DNA from: Phycisphaerae bacterium
Lineage (GTDB): Bacteria > Planctomycetota > Phycisphaerae > Phycisphaerales > SM1A02
Assembly (NCBI GenBank): GCA_002591705.1
Contig: PAAB01000074.1
Coordinates: 1-16,822, forward strand
DNA: 16,822 nucleotides
Direction: 5' to 3'
Shown: one piece after another, positions 1 through 8,469 of the stretch
Position numbering within the stretch: the first letter of the stretch is position 1
Layout of the letters: the number at the start of each line of letters is the position of its first letter
Program-made: the position numbers and the translations under genes
Notes under the pieces: model-generated
Databases searched by the model: none
Told to the model about the DNA's origin: nothing
Seen by the model: only the letters and a program-made list of their open reading frames with translations

Positions 1-236
1 ATATTTTTATAAACTAAGATATTGTTAGTCAGAGATGAAAAGTTAAACGAGCTTTTTTGAAGAGCTCTTATTGCATACTTAATACTATAGTTCATAGGAT
101 CACCGCGTAAATTTAACGATGTATTAAGAAGGCAAGGAATATTACTTAACTTAAAAAGTTCATTTATGCAGAAACATTAGAAAGCTTGGATTATTTTTGC
201 ATATATATACAAGTTCGAGTCCTGTCACTCCCACTA
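1..236 (+). ncRNA. Possible 3' part of a tmRNA, or tRNA 3' remnant
   Basis: No protein gene is visible in bases 1-340. Bases 214-220 read TTCGAGT, a standard T-loop, followed by CCTGT (3' T-stem), CACTCCC (like the 3' strand of an acceptor stem), A at 233 and CTA where CCA would be expected. The 5' T-stem ACAAG (209-213) pairs at four of five positions. There is no D-arm or anticodon arm in the 75 bases before it, so this is not an ordinary tRNA. Upstream, TTGC (71-74) and CTTAATAC (78-85) pair with GTATTAAG (121-128) and GCAA (132-135), and GAGCT (49-53) pairs with AGCTC (63-67). A structured RNA ending in a tRNA-like domain suggests a one-piece tmRNA whose 5' part lies outside the window. 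A permuted two-piece tmRNA is less likely, because no matching GGGAGTG strand follows. A decayed tRNA end or attachment-site scar is the other option. Boundaries are approximate. Confidence 0.33.
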
Positions 237-340
237 CTTTAAGTTAATTTAAAATTTTTACTGACAACTTATCTCTTGTTGGTTTACTATCATTTTTATT
301 TTTGTGTTTTTAGCTTTTTATATATAACTCATATCTTACT

Positions 341-2662
341 TTGAATAGAGATAATAAAATTGATTACTTAATACTAAAAGAAATTGAAAAAAAAGTCTTT
401 TGGTTATCTACCTATATAATTCATTATGCTAATAATATTAGAAAAAAAGAAGATGATTTAAAAGTAGGAGGGCATCAAGCTTCTTGTGCGTCTGCGGTTT
501 CTATTTTAGTTGTATTGTACTTTAAGATACTAAAAAAGTTTGACAAATTAGCTGTCAAGCCTCATGCAAGTCCAGTATTCCACGCTATACAGTATTTGCT
601 TGATAATCAAGATGTAAATAATCTTATTAATTTTAGAAAACTTAATGGAGCACAGGCATATCCGTCTTTAACAAAAGACAAACCAAATGTAGATTTTTCC
701 ACAGGATCTGTAGGTTTAGGCGGGGCAATGACTATTTTTAGCTCTATAGTTCAGGATTATTTAATTGATAATAAACTTCTCGAAATTGGCAAAAAAGGAA
801 AAATGATAGCACTATTCGGTGACGCTGAACTAGATGAAGGCAATGTCTATGAGGCACTATTGGAAGGAGCTAAGTATAATCTAAGAAACTGTTGGTGGAT
901 CATAGACTATAACAGGCAATCTCTAGATGGGATAATACATGATCGTTTTTTTGAAAAAATCATAAATTTATTTAAATTGATGGGTTGGAATGTAGAGATT
1001 TTAAAGTACGGTGAAAAATTAAGTTCATTAAATAATATGCCAGGAGGAAAGGAAATTTTAGAATGGATAGATCAATGCCCAAATGATCTTTTCAGTGCTC
1101 TTACTTTTCAAGGAGGAGAGGAGTGGAGGCGATATTTAGAAGAAGATTTTAAAAACAATAAGAAGGTAAGTTTATTACTTAAAAAATTTAATGATAAAGA
1201 ACTTCATGATTTAATGACTAACTTGGCAGGTCATGATATTCAAACTTTAGACAAAACCTTCTCGCTTCATTTAGAATCCGATATTCCTACTTGTTTCATA
1301 TGCTATACAGTAAAAGGATTTGGTCTTCCACTTGAGGGGCACAAGGATAATCATTCAGGTCTTATGAATAACTCACAGTTTAATAATTTTAAAGAGATTA
1401 TGAAAATTAGAAGTGGAAGAGAATGGGATAAATTAGAGGGCCTAAATTTACCAAGAAAAGTATTCGAGAAAATAGTTTCTTCTAATGCTTTTCATAAAAA
1501 AAGTAAGTTATATGAGAGTCAAAAAATTCCTATACCTAGCAATTATGAAATTAAGTTTAAAGAATATATTAGCACGCAAGAGACTTTTGGCATCATCTTA
1601 AACGATTTTGGTAAATCAAAATACCCTTTTTCATCTAATGTTATAACAACCTCTCCAGATGTCACAGTTTCCACAAATTTGGGAGGGTGGGTTAATCAAA
1701 AGGATATATTTAGTACAAGTTCTCAAGAAGATATTTTTAAAGAGAAAAAAGTTTCCTCAGCTCAAAAATGGAAACGTACCTCTAAAGGGCAGCACTTTGA
1801 GTTAGGTATAGCTGAAAATAATTTCTTTCTATTATTAGCCTCGTTAGGAATATCTAATAAACTTTTTGGTACTAAGCTTCTACCTATTGGAGCAATCTAT
1901 GATACTTTCATAGGTAGAGGTTTAGATGCTTTAAATTATGCTACTTATATTGATTCAAGGTTTATTATGGTAGGTACGCCATCAGGTGTTACTCTTTCCC
2001 ACGAAGGGGGAGCTCATCAATCACTTATAACACCTAGTATAGGAATAGCACAACCAAACCTACTTTATTATGAACCCAGTTATGCTGATGAATTAGCTTT
2101 TCTTTTTTTATGGGCTTTAGAATATATACAAAATGAAGATGGGTGTTCTATCTATTTTAGGCTTTCTACTAAAAAATTATATCAACCAAAAAGAGTTCTT
2201 AGCATTAATAACAAGTCTGATATTCTCAAGGGAGGATATTGGCTTAAAAAGCCATCAGAAGAATGTGAGGTTGTTATTTTATGCACAGGTGTAATTGTTG
2301 GAGAAGTCATGGAGTGCACTAAAAATATGAGTGATGATGAAATAAAGATTGGTGTAATTGAAATTATTTCTCCTGATAAAATATATAAAGAATGGGAGGA
2401 CTCTAAAAAATCATCAAATAGAATATCGCATATAGAAGGTTTACTAACAGACATTAATAAAAATTTACCATTAGTAACTATTATTGATGGCCATTCTAGT
2501 GCTTTATCTTGGATTGGAGGTGTTTTTGGACATAAAATCTTCCCAATGGGTGTCAATAAATTTGGAAAATCTGGAGATTTACAAGAAATATATGAATATA
2601 CTAAAATTGATGTTAAATCTATTATCGACAATGTAGCTAAAGTCATAATAGAAACTGAGTAA
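341..2662 (+). CDS. Transketolase-like / homodimeric pyruvate dehydrogenase E1-like enzyme
   Basis: A 773-aa thiamine-diphosphate enzyme related to AceE and transketolase. The N-terminal cofactor domain has GGHQAS (43-48), HASP (75-78) and STGSVGLG (120-127). The diphosphate/Mg motif starts GDAELDE (160-166) and ends with DYN (189-191). The pyrimidine-binding domain has ELGIAEN (487-493), where E492 is placed to activate the cofactor, and HEGGAHQS (554-561). A transketolase-type C-terminal domain follows. AceE itself is about 890 aa; this shorter form is known in alphaproteobacteria, usually annotated transketolase or pyruvate dehydrogenase E1. I infer decarboxylation of a 2-oxoacid or ketol transfer; the substrate is not readable. 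No E2 or E3 gene is nearby. The start is TTG with no clear ribosome binding site. The frame is open back to 314 without an ATG, and the position fits relatives that begin shortly before the KVGGHQAS motif. Confidence 0.88.
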   Translation: MNRDNKIDYLILKEIEKKVFWLSTYIIHYANNIRKKEDDLKVGGHQASCASAVSILVVLYFKILKKFDKLAVKPHASPVFHAIQYLLDNQDVNNLINFRKLNGAQAYPSLTKDKPNVDFSTGSVGLGGAMTIFSSIVQDYLIDNKLLEIGKKGKMIALFGDAELDEGNVYEALLEGAKYNLRNCWWIIDYNRQSLDGIIHDRFFEKIINLFKLMGWNVEILKYGEKLSSLNNMPGGKEILEWIDQCPNDLFSALTFQGGEEWRRYLEEDFKNNKKVSLLLKKFNDKELHDLMTNLAGHDIQTLDKTFSLHLESDIPTCFICYTVKGFGLPLEGHKDNHSGLMNNSQFNNFKEIMKIRSGREWDKLEGLNLPRKVFEKIVSSNAFHKKSKLYESQKIPIPSNYEIKFKEYISTQETFGIILNDFGKSKYPFSSNVITTSPDVTVSTNLGGWVNQKDIFSTSSQEDIFKEKKVSSAQKWKRTSKGQHFELGIAENNFFLLLASLGISNKLFGTKLLPIGAIYDTFIGRGLDALNYATYIDSRFIMVGTPSGVTLSHEGGAHQSLITPSIGIAQPNLLYYEPSYADELAFLFLWALEYIQNEDGCSIYFRLSTKKLYQPKRVLSINNKSDILKGGYWLKKPSEECEVVILCTGVIVGEVMECTKNMSDDEIKIGVIEIISPDKIYKEWEDSKKSSNRISHIEGLLTDINKNLPLVTIIDGHSSALSWIGGVFGHKIFPMGVNKFGKSGDLQEIYEYTKIDVKSIIDNVAKVIIETE

Positions 2663-2922
2663 ACTAAATTTTTTTATAATATTTTTGAAAAAAAGGAATT
2701 AATTCATATTAAAAAAATAATAAAATTGTTTTTTTAAGATTAGCAAAAAGAGAAAACCCTTTAAAACCTGCTTTTTTACTAATATTATGGAATATTGCTT
2801 AATTTATTAACTGATAACGATAGGATTTTCTTATAACTTGTATTGATTAAAATAAAATTAATACTATAATTAATAATGTTATTTTTTATCAACCATAAAT
2901 ATTTATAGGGAGACTACATATT
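2663..2922. other. AT-rich intergenic gap before the sugar dehydrogenase
   Basis: About 260 bases with no convincing gene. I see no stem with a T-run that would end the transketolase-like transcript. The right half carries the promoter of the next gene. The long A and T runs are typical of this genome. Confidence 0.6.
2843..2870 (+). promoter_or_regulatory. Sigma70-type promoter of the sugar dehydrogenase
   Basis: TTGATT (2843-2848) and a perfect TATAAT (2865-2870) are separated by 16 bases. Transcription would start near 2877, giving a leader of about 45 bases. An AGGGAGA ribosome binding site lies at 2907-2913, nine bases before the ATG. The gene therefore has its own promoter although it follows another plus-strand gene. 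Confidence 0.6.
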
Positions 2923-4230
2923 ATGAAAATAATAAATAAATTAAACTTGTTCTCTGCTGTACTAGCTTCAATTATGATGCTAATAGGAGCAAGTAGTTAT
3001 GCCTTAAAAGGTAATGGCAAAGACGTTCCTAAGATCGGATCTATGATTATTATGTCTGGTCTAGAAAACCCTTGGGATATAGCGTTTACAAATGATGGTA
3101 AAGCTATGTTTTATACTGAAAAAACAAAAGGTTTATCAGTAAAAACCGGATCTGGTGTTCACGCACTTTACGGTATTAAGGGTTCATCAGGATATGCAGA
3201 TAAAGGAGATGATCTTTATGCAGACGGTCAAGCTGGTATGCTTGGAGTAGCTCTAGATGCTAACTTTAAAAAGAATCGTACACTTTATCTATACTCTACT
3301 TCTACTAAGTATCGTGGAGGTCAGTGTAAAACAAACTTTGAAAGATGTGATGGAAATATCGTAATGAAGTTCACAGTAGCTAAGGACTTCAAAAGCGTAT
3401 CAAATCGTACTGATATAGTAAAAGATATTCAATATAAGCCTTTCAAATCAGATCAACCTTTTGGTGGCCCAGGAGCACACAATGGCGGAAGAATCCGTGT
3501 TGGTCCTGAAGGTTATCTATGGGTAGGAACTGGTGATCGTCATAGAGGTATTTGCCCACAAGATAATTCATTACTTTGTGGTGTAGTACTTAGAATTGAT
3601 GGTGACGGAAACCCACATCCTGGAAACAAGATTAAGGGTGACAAGCGTATCTACACATATGGACATAGAAATGTTCAAGGTATTGATTTTAGACCAAGTG
3701 ATGGAAGAGCATTCACTGCAGAGCATGGCCCATGGCACAACGACGAAATTACTGCATTAGTTAATGGTGGTAATGGTGGTTGGGCTCCAGAGCAGCTTGT
3801 AGGTGGAAGAGGTAAATGCCCAGACGAGTATTGTGGATATGAGCCACAACAGATGGAAGGCGTTACACCAGCAATTAGAGCAGCTTACATGCCTATGAGT
3901 GATACTAGATTTAAAGATCTAATGCCACCAGCTTGGAATAACAATGGTTACTCTCAAGGTACAGGTTCAGCAGCTTTCTTAAAAGGAAGCAACTGGGGTC
4001 TATACGAGGGTCGTTTAGCAGCAGGTATTATGGGTATCGGTTTTGGTGGATCACCAACTGGATTACGTATTGATATATACGATATTGCAGATGATGGTTT
4101 ATCAATGAAAAGCGTTATTCATATGCCAATAGAGTCAAAGAGATTCCGTGGTTTAAGAATGGGACCTCACGATAACGCTCTTTATGCTACTACTGACGAA
4201 GGTGAAATTTACAAAATTTCAGCTCAGTAA
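2923..4230 (+). CDS. Secreted PQQ-dependent sugar dehydrogenase (soluble GDH / sorbosone dehydrogenase family)
   Basis: A 435-aa exported beta-propeller enzyme predicted to oxidise a sugar or related alcohol in the periplasm, passing electrons to an acceptor through pyrroloquinoline quinone. Residues 1-27 form a Sec signal peptide (KIINK, hydrophobic core, cleavage after SSYA). The family pattern is clear: GLENPWDIAF (46-55), GMLGVALD (105-112), the catalytic-type histidine in GAHNGGRI (184-191, H186), GTGD (202-205), GHRNVQG (247-253, with the PQQ-contacting arginine R249) and EHGPWHNDEI (267-276). Cysteines at 135, 142, 211, 219, 299 and 304 fit disulfides in an exported protein. The gene is visibly richer in G and C than its neighbours and has a strong promoter, ribosome binding site and terminator, which I read as high expression. 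The exact substrate is unknown. PQQ synthesis genes are not in the window. Confidence 0.92.
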   Translation: MKIINKLNLFSAVLASIMMLIGASSYALKGNGKDVPKIGSMIIMSGLENPWDIAFTNDGKAMFYTEKTKGLSVKTGSGVHALYGIKGSSGYADKGDDLYADGQAGMLGVALDANFKKNRTLYLYSTSTKYRGGQCKTNFERCDGNIVMKFTVAKDFKSVSNRTDIVKDIQYKPFKSDQPFGGPGAHNGGRIRVGPEGYLWVGTGDRHRGICPQDNSLLCGVVLRIDGDGNPHPGNKIKGDKRIYTYGHRNVQGIDFRPSDGRAFTAEHGPWHNDEITALVNGGNGGWAPEQLVGGRGKCPDEYCGYEPQQMEGVTPAIRAAYMPMSDTRFKDLMPPAWNNNGYSQGTGSAAFLKGSNWGLYEGRLAAGIMGIGFGGSPTGLRIDIYDIADDGLSMKSVIHMPIESKRFRGLRMGPHDNALYATTDEGEIYKISAQ

Positions 4231-4243
4231 TTATTAAAATTAA

Positions 4244-4280
4244 ACTCGTGTTGTTAACTATAGCAACGCGAGTTTTTTTT
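4244..4280 (+). terminator. Intrinsic terminator after the sugar dehydrogenase
   Basis: ACTCGTGTTG (4244-4253) pairs with CAACGCGAGT (4264-4273): a 10-bp stem with one G-T pair and a 10-base loop, followed by eight T residues (4273-4280). It starts 13 bases after the stop codon. The other strand also has a T-rich tract past the stem, so it may serve the facing small gene as well. Confidence 0.9.
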
Positions 4281-4281
4281 A

Positions 4282-4518
4282 TTAAAAACCAGATATTCTT
4301 TTTCTAAAACTAGCTATAAAACTTTCTTTTTTTCTAAACGATTTTTTTGGACAAAACTCTTTATTTACAGCAATCTCACTTAGTATGATCTCTTGAGAGT
4401 TATTAGACTTTAGGATATAGTGGAGAATTTTGTTGAATACTCTTTTCTCTTTTATAAGATAAACTTCTCTTGAATTGCTCTTTCTTACTAATTCCGTATT
4501 AATTTCAAAATTTTCCAT
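4282..4518 (-). CDS. Possible small basic protein, unrecognised
   Basis: A 78-aa reading frame from the ATG at 4518. The frame is open further upstream, giving up to 118 aa from 4638, but that version would overlap the regulator gene on the other strand, so the internal ATG is preferred. The product is hydrophilic and lysine/arginine-rich towards the C-terminus (KKSFRKKESF, FRKRISGF), with no membrane segment or motif I recognise. There is no good ribosome binding site; AGGAAA lies about 15 bases upstream, further than usual. It would be transcribed divergently from the regulator and end against the shared terminator. In DNA this AT-rich a chance frame of this length is possible. Confidence 0.3.
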   Translation of the reverse strand: MENFEINTELVRKSNSREVYLIKEKRVFNKILHYILKSNNSQEIILSEIAVNKEFCPKKSFRKKESFIASFRKRISGF

Positions 4519-4556
4519 ATAACAAAAATATATTTTCCTAATAAAATAATCAATTA

Positions 4557-4578
4557 TATACTTTCTCAATTTGAGAAA
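4557..4578 (+). promoter_or_regulatory. Palindromic operator and -10 box before the regulator gene
   Basis: TTTCTCAA (4562-4569), one T, then TTGAGAAA (4571-4578) form a perfect 8-1-8 inverted repeat. It directly overlaps the end of a TATACT -10 candidate (4557-4562), so a bound protein would cover the transcription start of the regulator gene whose ATG is at 4596. No good -35 box is visible. By position I infer an autoregulatory site for the winged-helix protein encoded downstream. It could also control the divergent frame at 4518. Confidence 0.55.
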
Positions 4579-4595
4579 ACGTGTAAGATAATAAT

Positions 4596-5084
4596 ATGAC
4601 GTATGATTTAGATACTTTATTTGAAAAAAACTTTGCATCGCTATGGCTAAGTTTTTTAGAATTAGAAATTAAAAGATCTTGTGAGGCAGTTAAATTTATC
4701 GGTGGTGCAAGAACTTATTTAGTGCTGCAAATAATTTGTTGGCATTATTTTCTTGTTGTGAAAGGATCTTTAAAACAAAAAGAAAGATCCAGCATAGTAA
4801 AGCACTGGCATAAACTTTCAGAAAAAGGGTACACAGACAAAAATATTTTAACTTACTCTCTTATATCTAGATTATCCGGTTTAAGTATAGAAACTGTCAG
4901 AAGGCATGTAAAAAAACTAATAGACTCCAAATGGGTTAAGTATAATAAACTCAGTGGTGTTATATTTGCAGCTAGTGAAGAAAACAATAAAAGACTTACT
5001 GACGAATTTAATATAAAAGAGTTAAGTTTTTTAAAAGAATTTATGAATAAAGTTGAAACACTGAAAAATAAAGATATTTCTTAA
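4596..5084 (+). CDS. Winged helix-turn-helix transcriptional regulator
   Basis: A 162-aa protein with a helical N-terminal half (about 5-60), which may form the dimer or ligand part, and a DNA-binding domain at about 80-128. The helix-turn-helix reads LISRLSGLSIETVRRHVKKL (89-108), with IETVRRHVKKL as the recognition helix, followed by a short wing (KWVKYNKLSGVIF). This resembles MarR, IclR or Crp-type winged helices, but I cannot name the family. A perfect palindrome lies 18-34 bases before its start, which suggests autoregulation. The gene ends 75 bases before an aldehyde dehydrogenase on the same strand and probably controls it. The ribosome binding site is weak (TAAGA). The effector is unknown; an aldehyde or its precursor is a reasonable guess from context. 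Confidence 0.75.
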   Translation: MTYDLDTLFEKNFASLWLSFLELEIKRSCEAVKFIGGARTYLVLQIICWHYFLVVKGSLKQKERSSIVKHWHKLSEKGYTDKNILTYSLISRLSGLSIETVRRHVKKLIDSKWVKYNKLSGVIFAASEENNKRLTDEFNIKELSFLKEFMNKVETLKNKDIS

Positions 5085-5159
5085 TATTTTTAAATAGAAT
5101 GCTAAAACTTTACTATAAGAATTGTATTTTTGTAAATTATCATATAAAGGAATATAGAA

Positions 5160-6578
5160 ATGAATAATGAGAAATTTTATATAAATGGAGAATGGGTAGA
5201 AAGTAATTCGAAAGACTTTATAGATGTTATAAACCCTGCTACAGAAGAAGTTATATGTCAGATTAAGTTAGCTAATAAAAAAGATTTAGATAGCGCTGTT
5301 TTGGCTGCTAAAAAAGCACTAAAACCATTTTCTGCTTTAAAACAAGATCAGAAGGTTGATTTAATAAGCAGTATTATTAATTCTTATAAAAAAAGAAAAG
5401 AAGATCTAGTAGAAGCAATCACTAAAGAAATGGGAGCTCCTTTAAGTCTTTCTACAAATGCACAAGTTCCTTCTGGTTTAGGACACTTTATTCAAGCAAA
5501 AGAAAACCTAAAGAGCTTCAAATTTCATAGTCAAATAAATAATACTTCCATTTTAAAAGAGCCAATAGGGGTTTGTGGGTTAATTACTCCTTGGAATTGG
5601 CCATTAAATCAAATAGCCTGTAAGGTAGCTCCAGCAATAGCAGCTGGCTGTACAATGGTATTAAAACCTAGCGAAATAGCTCCTCTAAGTGCCCTAATAT
5701 TTGCAGAAATAATAGATGAATCTGACCTACCAAAGGGTGTATTTAATATGATAAATGGTACAGGGTTAGGAGTAGGAGAAAATATGAGCAAGCATCCAAA
5801 TATAGATATGATTTCTTTTACAGGGTCTACCCAAGCAGGTATTTCAGTAGCAAAAAACGCTTCAAATTCGGTTAAAAGAGTTACACAGGAACTTGGTGGA
5901 AAGTCAGCAAATTTAATTTTAGAAGATGCTAATCTAGTAGATGCTGTTTCAAAAGGAATTTTTCATTGTATGAATAATAGTGGTCAATCCTGCAATGCTC
6001 CGACTAGAATGTTAGTTCCTAACAATAAAATGTCACAAGTAATAGATATAGCAAAAGAAGTAATAAAAAAAATAAGAATAGGTAATCCCTTATTAAAAGA
6101 TACAACAATGGGCCCTCTAGTAAGTAAAAAACAGCAAGAAAAAGTTAAAGAATATATTGAAATTGGTATCAAAGAAGGGGCTAATCTTGTGACAGGAGGA
6201 AGTGCTGATCCTAGTAATATAGAAAAAGGCTTTTATGTGCAGCCAACAATTTTTGCCAACGTAGACAACTCTATGACAATAGCTCGAGAAGAAATCTTTG
6301 GGCCTGTTCTTTGTATTATAGGTTACAACAATTTAAATGATGCAGTAGACATTGCTAACGATACTATATATGGTCTTTCTGGATACGTTTCTGGAGAGAA
6401 CATTGATGAAGTAAGAAAGGTTGCCTCTAGTCTTAAAACAGGAATGGTGCACATAAATTATGCGCCTCTAGATCAATCTGCTCCTTTTGGTGGATATAAG
6501 ATGTCTGGAAATGGAAAGGAATGGGGTGCTTATGGAATAGAAGACTTTCTAGAGACAAAAGCAATTATGTCAAAATAG
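5160..6578 (+). CDS. NAD(P)-dependent aldehyde dehydrogenase
   Basis: A 472-aa member of the aldehyde dehydrogenase superfamily, converting an aldehyde to its acid with NAD or NADP in the cytoplasm. All the family landmarks are present: TPWNWP (143-148, oxyanion N146), VLKPSE (167-172, K169), FTGST (220-224) in the cofactor fold, general-base E244 in QELGGKS, catalytic C278 in NSGQSCNAP, EEIFGPV (377-383) and PFGGYKMSGNG (442-452). The length is usual. The start is supported by AAAGGAA (5146-5152), seven bases before the ATG. It follows the winged-helix regulator by 75 bases and is probably in the same unit. The GQSCNAP wording and the absence of an N-terminal extension set it apart from the second aldehyde dehydrogenase here, so the two likely serve different substrates. 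The substrate cannot be read from sequence. Confidence 0.93.
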   Translation: MNNEKFYINGEWVESNSKDFIDVINPATEEVICQIKLANKKDLDSAVLAAKKALKPFSALKQDQKVDLISSIINSYKKRKEDLVEAITKEMGAPLSLSTNAQVPSGLGHFIQAKENLKSFKFHSQINNTSILKEPIGVCGLITPWNWPLNQIACKVAPAIAAGCTMVLKPSEIAPLSALIFAEIIDESDLPKGVFNMINGTGLGVGENMSKHPNIDMISFTGSTQAGISVAKNASNSVKRVTQELGGKSANLILEDANLVDAVSKGIFHCMNNSGQSCNAPTRMLVPNNKMSQVIDIAKEVIKKIRIGNPLLKDTTMGPLVSKKQQEKVKEYIEIGIKEGANLVTGGSADPSNIEKGFYVQPTIFANVDNSMTIAREEIFGPVLCIIGYNNLNDAVDIANDTIYGLSGYVSGENIDEVRKVASSLKTGMVHINYAPLDQSAPFGGYKMSGNGKEWGAYGIEDFLETKAIMSK

Positions 6579-6601
6579 TAAACTAATACAATATCTTAAG
6601 A

Positions 6602-8446
6602 TTATATTTGAATGTGATTGGTTCTTTTTCTTTCTAAAGCAGTTAATAGTTTTTTTCTTAGCCGTAATTTGGTAGGAGTGACTTCTATAAACTCATCCTC
6701 TCTTATGTACGATAGCATTTGTTCAAGTGTCATAGTTATTGCTGGAGTTAGTTTTACAGCTTCGTCTGTGCCAGAAGCTCTAACATTAGTTAGTTTTTTT
6801 CCTTTCAAAACATTAACTTCTAAGTCATTTTCTCTGCTATTTTCTCCTATTATCATACCTTCATAAACTTCAGTTTGTGGCTTTATAAATAATTTACCTC
6901 GTTCCTGAAGATTAAATAATGCATATGCAAGTGCCTTACCTTGTATCATAGATATTAATACGCCATTTCTTCTATTAATGAGTTTTCCCTTAAAATTATC
7001 ATAGCTATGAAAGGTTCTATTCATTACAGCAGTGCCTCTTGTTTCAGATAATAGTTGGTTATGATACCCTATTAAGCCTCTTGAAGGTGCTTTAAATATT
7101 AATCTTACTTTGCCTTTGCCAGTGGACTTCATTTGCAGCAATTCTCCTTTTCTTTTGCTCATTCCATCAATTGCTGTACTAGAGTAAGGTTCATCTACAT
7201 CTATTGTAACTTCTTCAAAAGGTTCAAGTTTTTTACCATTATCTGAAACTTTGTATAAAACTCTTGGGGAAGATACACTCAATTCAAAGCTTTCACGTCT
7301 CATAGTCTCTATTAGGATTCCTATCTGTAACTCTCCTCTTCCACCAATTTCAAAAGCATCTTTACTTTTATTTTCAGAAAATGTAATTGCAACATTGGAA
7401 TTTGACTCAGCAATAAGCCTTTCTCTTATTTTTGTAGAGGTTACTTTTTTTCCGTCCATTCCTGATAAAGGAGAGCTGTTTACTGTTATGGTAACAGCCA
7501 TTGTGGGAGGATCTATCTCTGTGGCTTTTAATGGAATATCTATAATTGGATCACAAATAGTATCTGACACTGATGATTTTTCTAATCCCGCTATACATAT
7601 TATATCTCCTGCATAAACTTGATTTACGGGATTCTTTTTCATCCCTTCATAAATAAATAGTTTTGTTAGTCTACCCTTTTCTACTTCAGATCCTTTCAAA
7701 TTGATAGTTTTAACATTATCATTTACATTTATTTTACCTTTTTCAACCTTGCCAATTAGACATCTTCCTAAATAAGGGTCGTAAGTTACAAGACTTGCTA
7801 GCATAGCAAAAGGTTCTTTAATTTTGACGGTAGGTGTTTTTATATAACTTAAAATTAAATCTAAAAGAGGTGCTAGATCTTTCTTAGTTTCTTTTTTCAG
7901 ATCCTTGACACACCATCCATCGCGACCAGAAGAATAAAGAACAGGAAAATCAAGTTGTCGTTCATCAGCGTCTAGGTCTACAAATAAATCAAATACTTCA
8001 TTTAATACCTCATCTGTTCTATTTTCACTTTTATCCACCTTATTAATTACAACTATAGGCAATAGACCTTGACTCAGAGCTTTCCCAAGTACGAATTTAG
8101 TTTGTGGCATGGGACCTTCTAAAGCATCAACTAAAAGTATTACGCCATCAGTCATACCTAATATTCTCTCAACTTCTCCACCAAAATCAGCGTGACCAGG
8201 TGTATCTATAATATTTATTCTGTTATTTTTCCAAATTACTGAGGTAGGTTTGGCTACTATTGTAATTCCTCTCTCTTTTTCTAGGTCTCCGGTATCCATA
8301 ATTCTTTCTGAAATAATTTGATTATCTCTAAAAATACCAGTTTGTTTCATCATAGAGTCGATAAGTGTCGTTTTTCCGTGATCAACATGGGCTATTATAG
8401 CAATATTTCTAAGATTGCTTAAATTATCATCATTTTTATAAGTCAT
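6602..8446 (-). CDS. typA: Ribosome-associated GTPase TypA/BipA
   Basis: A 614-aa translational GTPase of the EF-G-like group that binds the ribosome and supports large-subunit assembly and growth under stress or cold. The GTPase domain has AHVDHGKTT (19-27), RGITI (59-63), [14 protein letters not shown] (81-94), NKVD (135-138) and SSGRDGW. The domain II, III and V analogues follow, with [19 protein letters not shown] and the TypA-specific C-terminal domain ([37 protein letters not shown]). The length is normal. The wording [10 protein letters not shown] and RRNGVLIS is closer to the alphaproteobacterial form than to E. coli BipA. The gene starts 23 bases after the end of nnr and lacks a clear ribosome binding site, so translation probably depends on the same transcript. 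The convergent aldehyde dehydrogenase stops 23 bases from its stop codon. Confidence 0.97.
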   Translation of the reverse strand: MTYKNDDNLSNLRNIAIIAHVDHGKTTLIDSMMKQTGIFRDNQIISERIMDTGDLEKERGITIVAKPTSVIWKNNRINIIDTPGHADFGGEVERILGMTDGVILLVDALEGPMPQTKFVLGKALSQGLLPIVVINKVDKSENRTDEVLNEVFDLFVDLDADERQLDFPVLYSSGRDGWCVKDLKKETKKDLAPLLDLILSYIKTPTVKIKEPFAMLASLVTYDPYLGRCLIGKVEKGKINVNDNVKTINLKGSEVEKGRLTKLFIYEGMKKNPVNQVYAGDIICIAGLEKSSVSDTICDPIIDIPLKATEIDPPTMAVTITVNSSPLSGMDGKKVTSTKIRERLIAESNSNVAITFSENKSKDAFEIGGRGELQIGILIETMRRESFELSVSSPRVLYKVSDNGKKLEPFEEVTIDVDEPYSSTAIDGMSKRKGELLQMKSTGKGKVRLIFKAPSRGLIGYHNQLLSETRGTAVMNRTFHSYDNFKGKLINRRNGVLISMIQGKALAYALFNLQERGKLFIKPQTEVYEGMIIGENSRENDLEVNVLKGKKLTNVRASGTDEAVKLTPAITMTLEQMLSYIREDEFIEVTPTKLRLRKKLLTALERKRTNHIQI

Positions 8447-8469
8447 ATACAGTCAAAAAGAATTTATTA

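Noticed and set aside
155..236. Complete tRNA gene
   Set aside because: Only the T-loop and 3' acceptor strand are present; there is no D-arm, anticodon arm or matching 5' acceptor strand within tRNA distance.
237..340. Coding half of a permuted two-piece tmRNA after the tRNA-like end
   Set aside because: No G-rich strand able to pair with CACTCCC and no tag-like frame is present in this stretch.
2182..2646. Minus-strand 154-codon frame
   Set aside because: It lies entirely inside the transketolase-like gene, has low-complexity Ser/Ile-rich content, and lacks any start signal. The same applies to the other frames opposite typA, the aldehyde dehydrogenases and the hydroxyacyl-CoA dehydrogenase.
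6579..6601. ATCTTAAGAT palindrome between the convergent aldehyde dehydrogenase and typA
   Set aside because: It has no loop, so it cannot fold as a terminator hairpin, and it is AT-rich enough to arise by chance.
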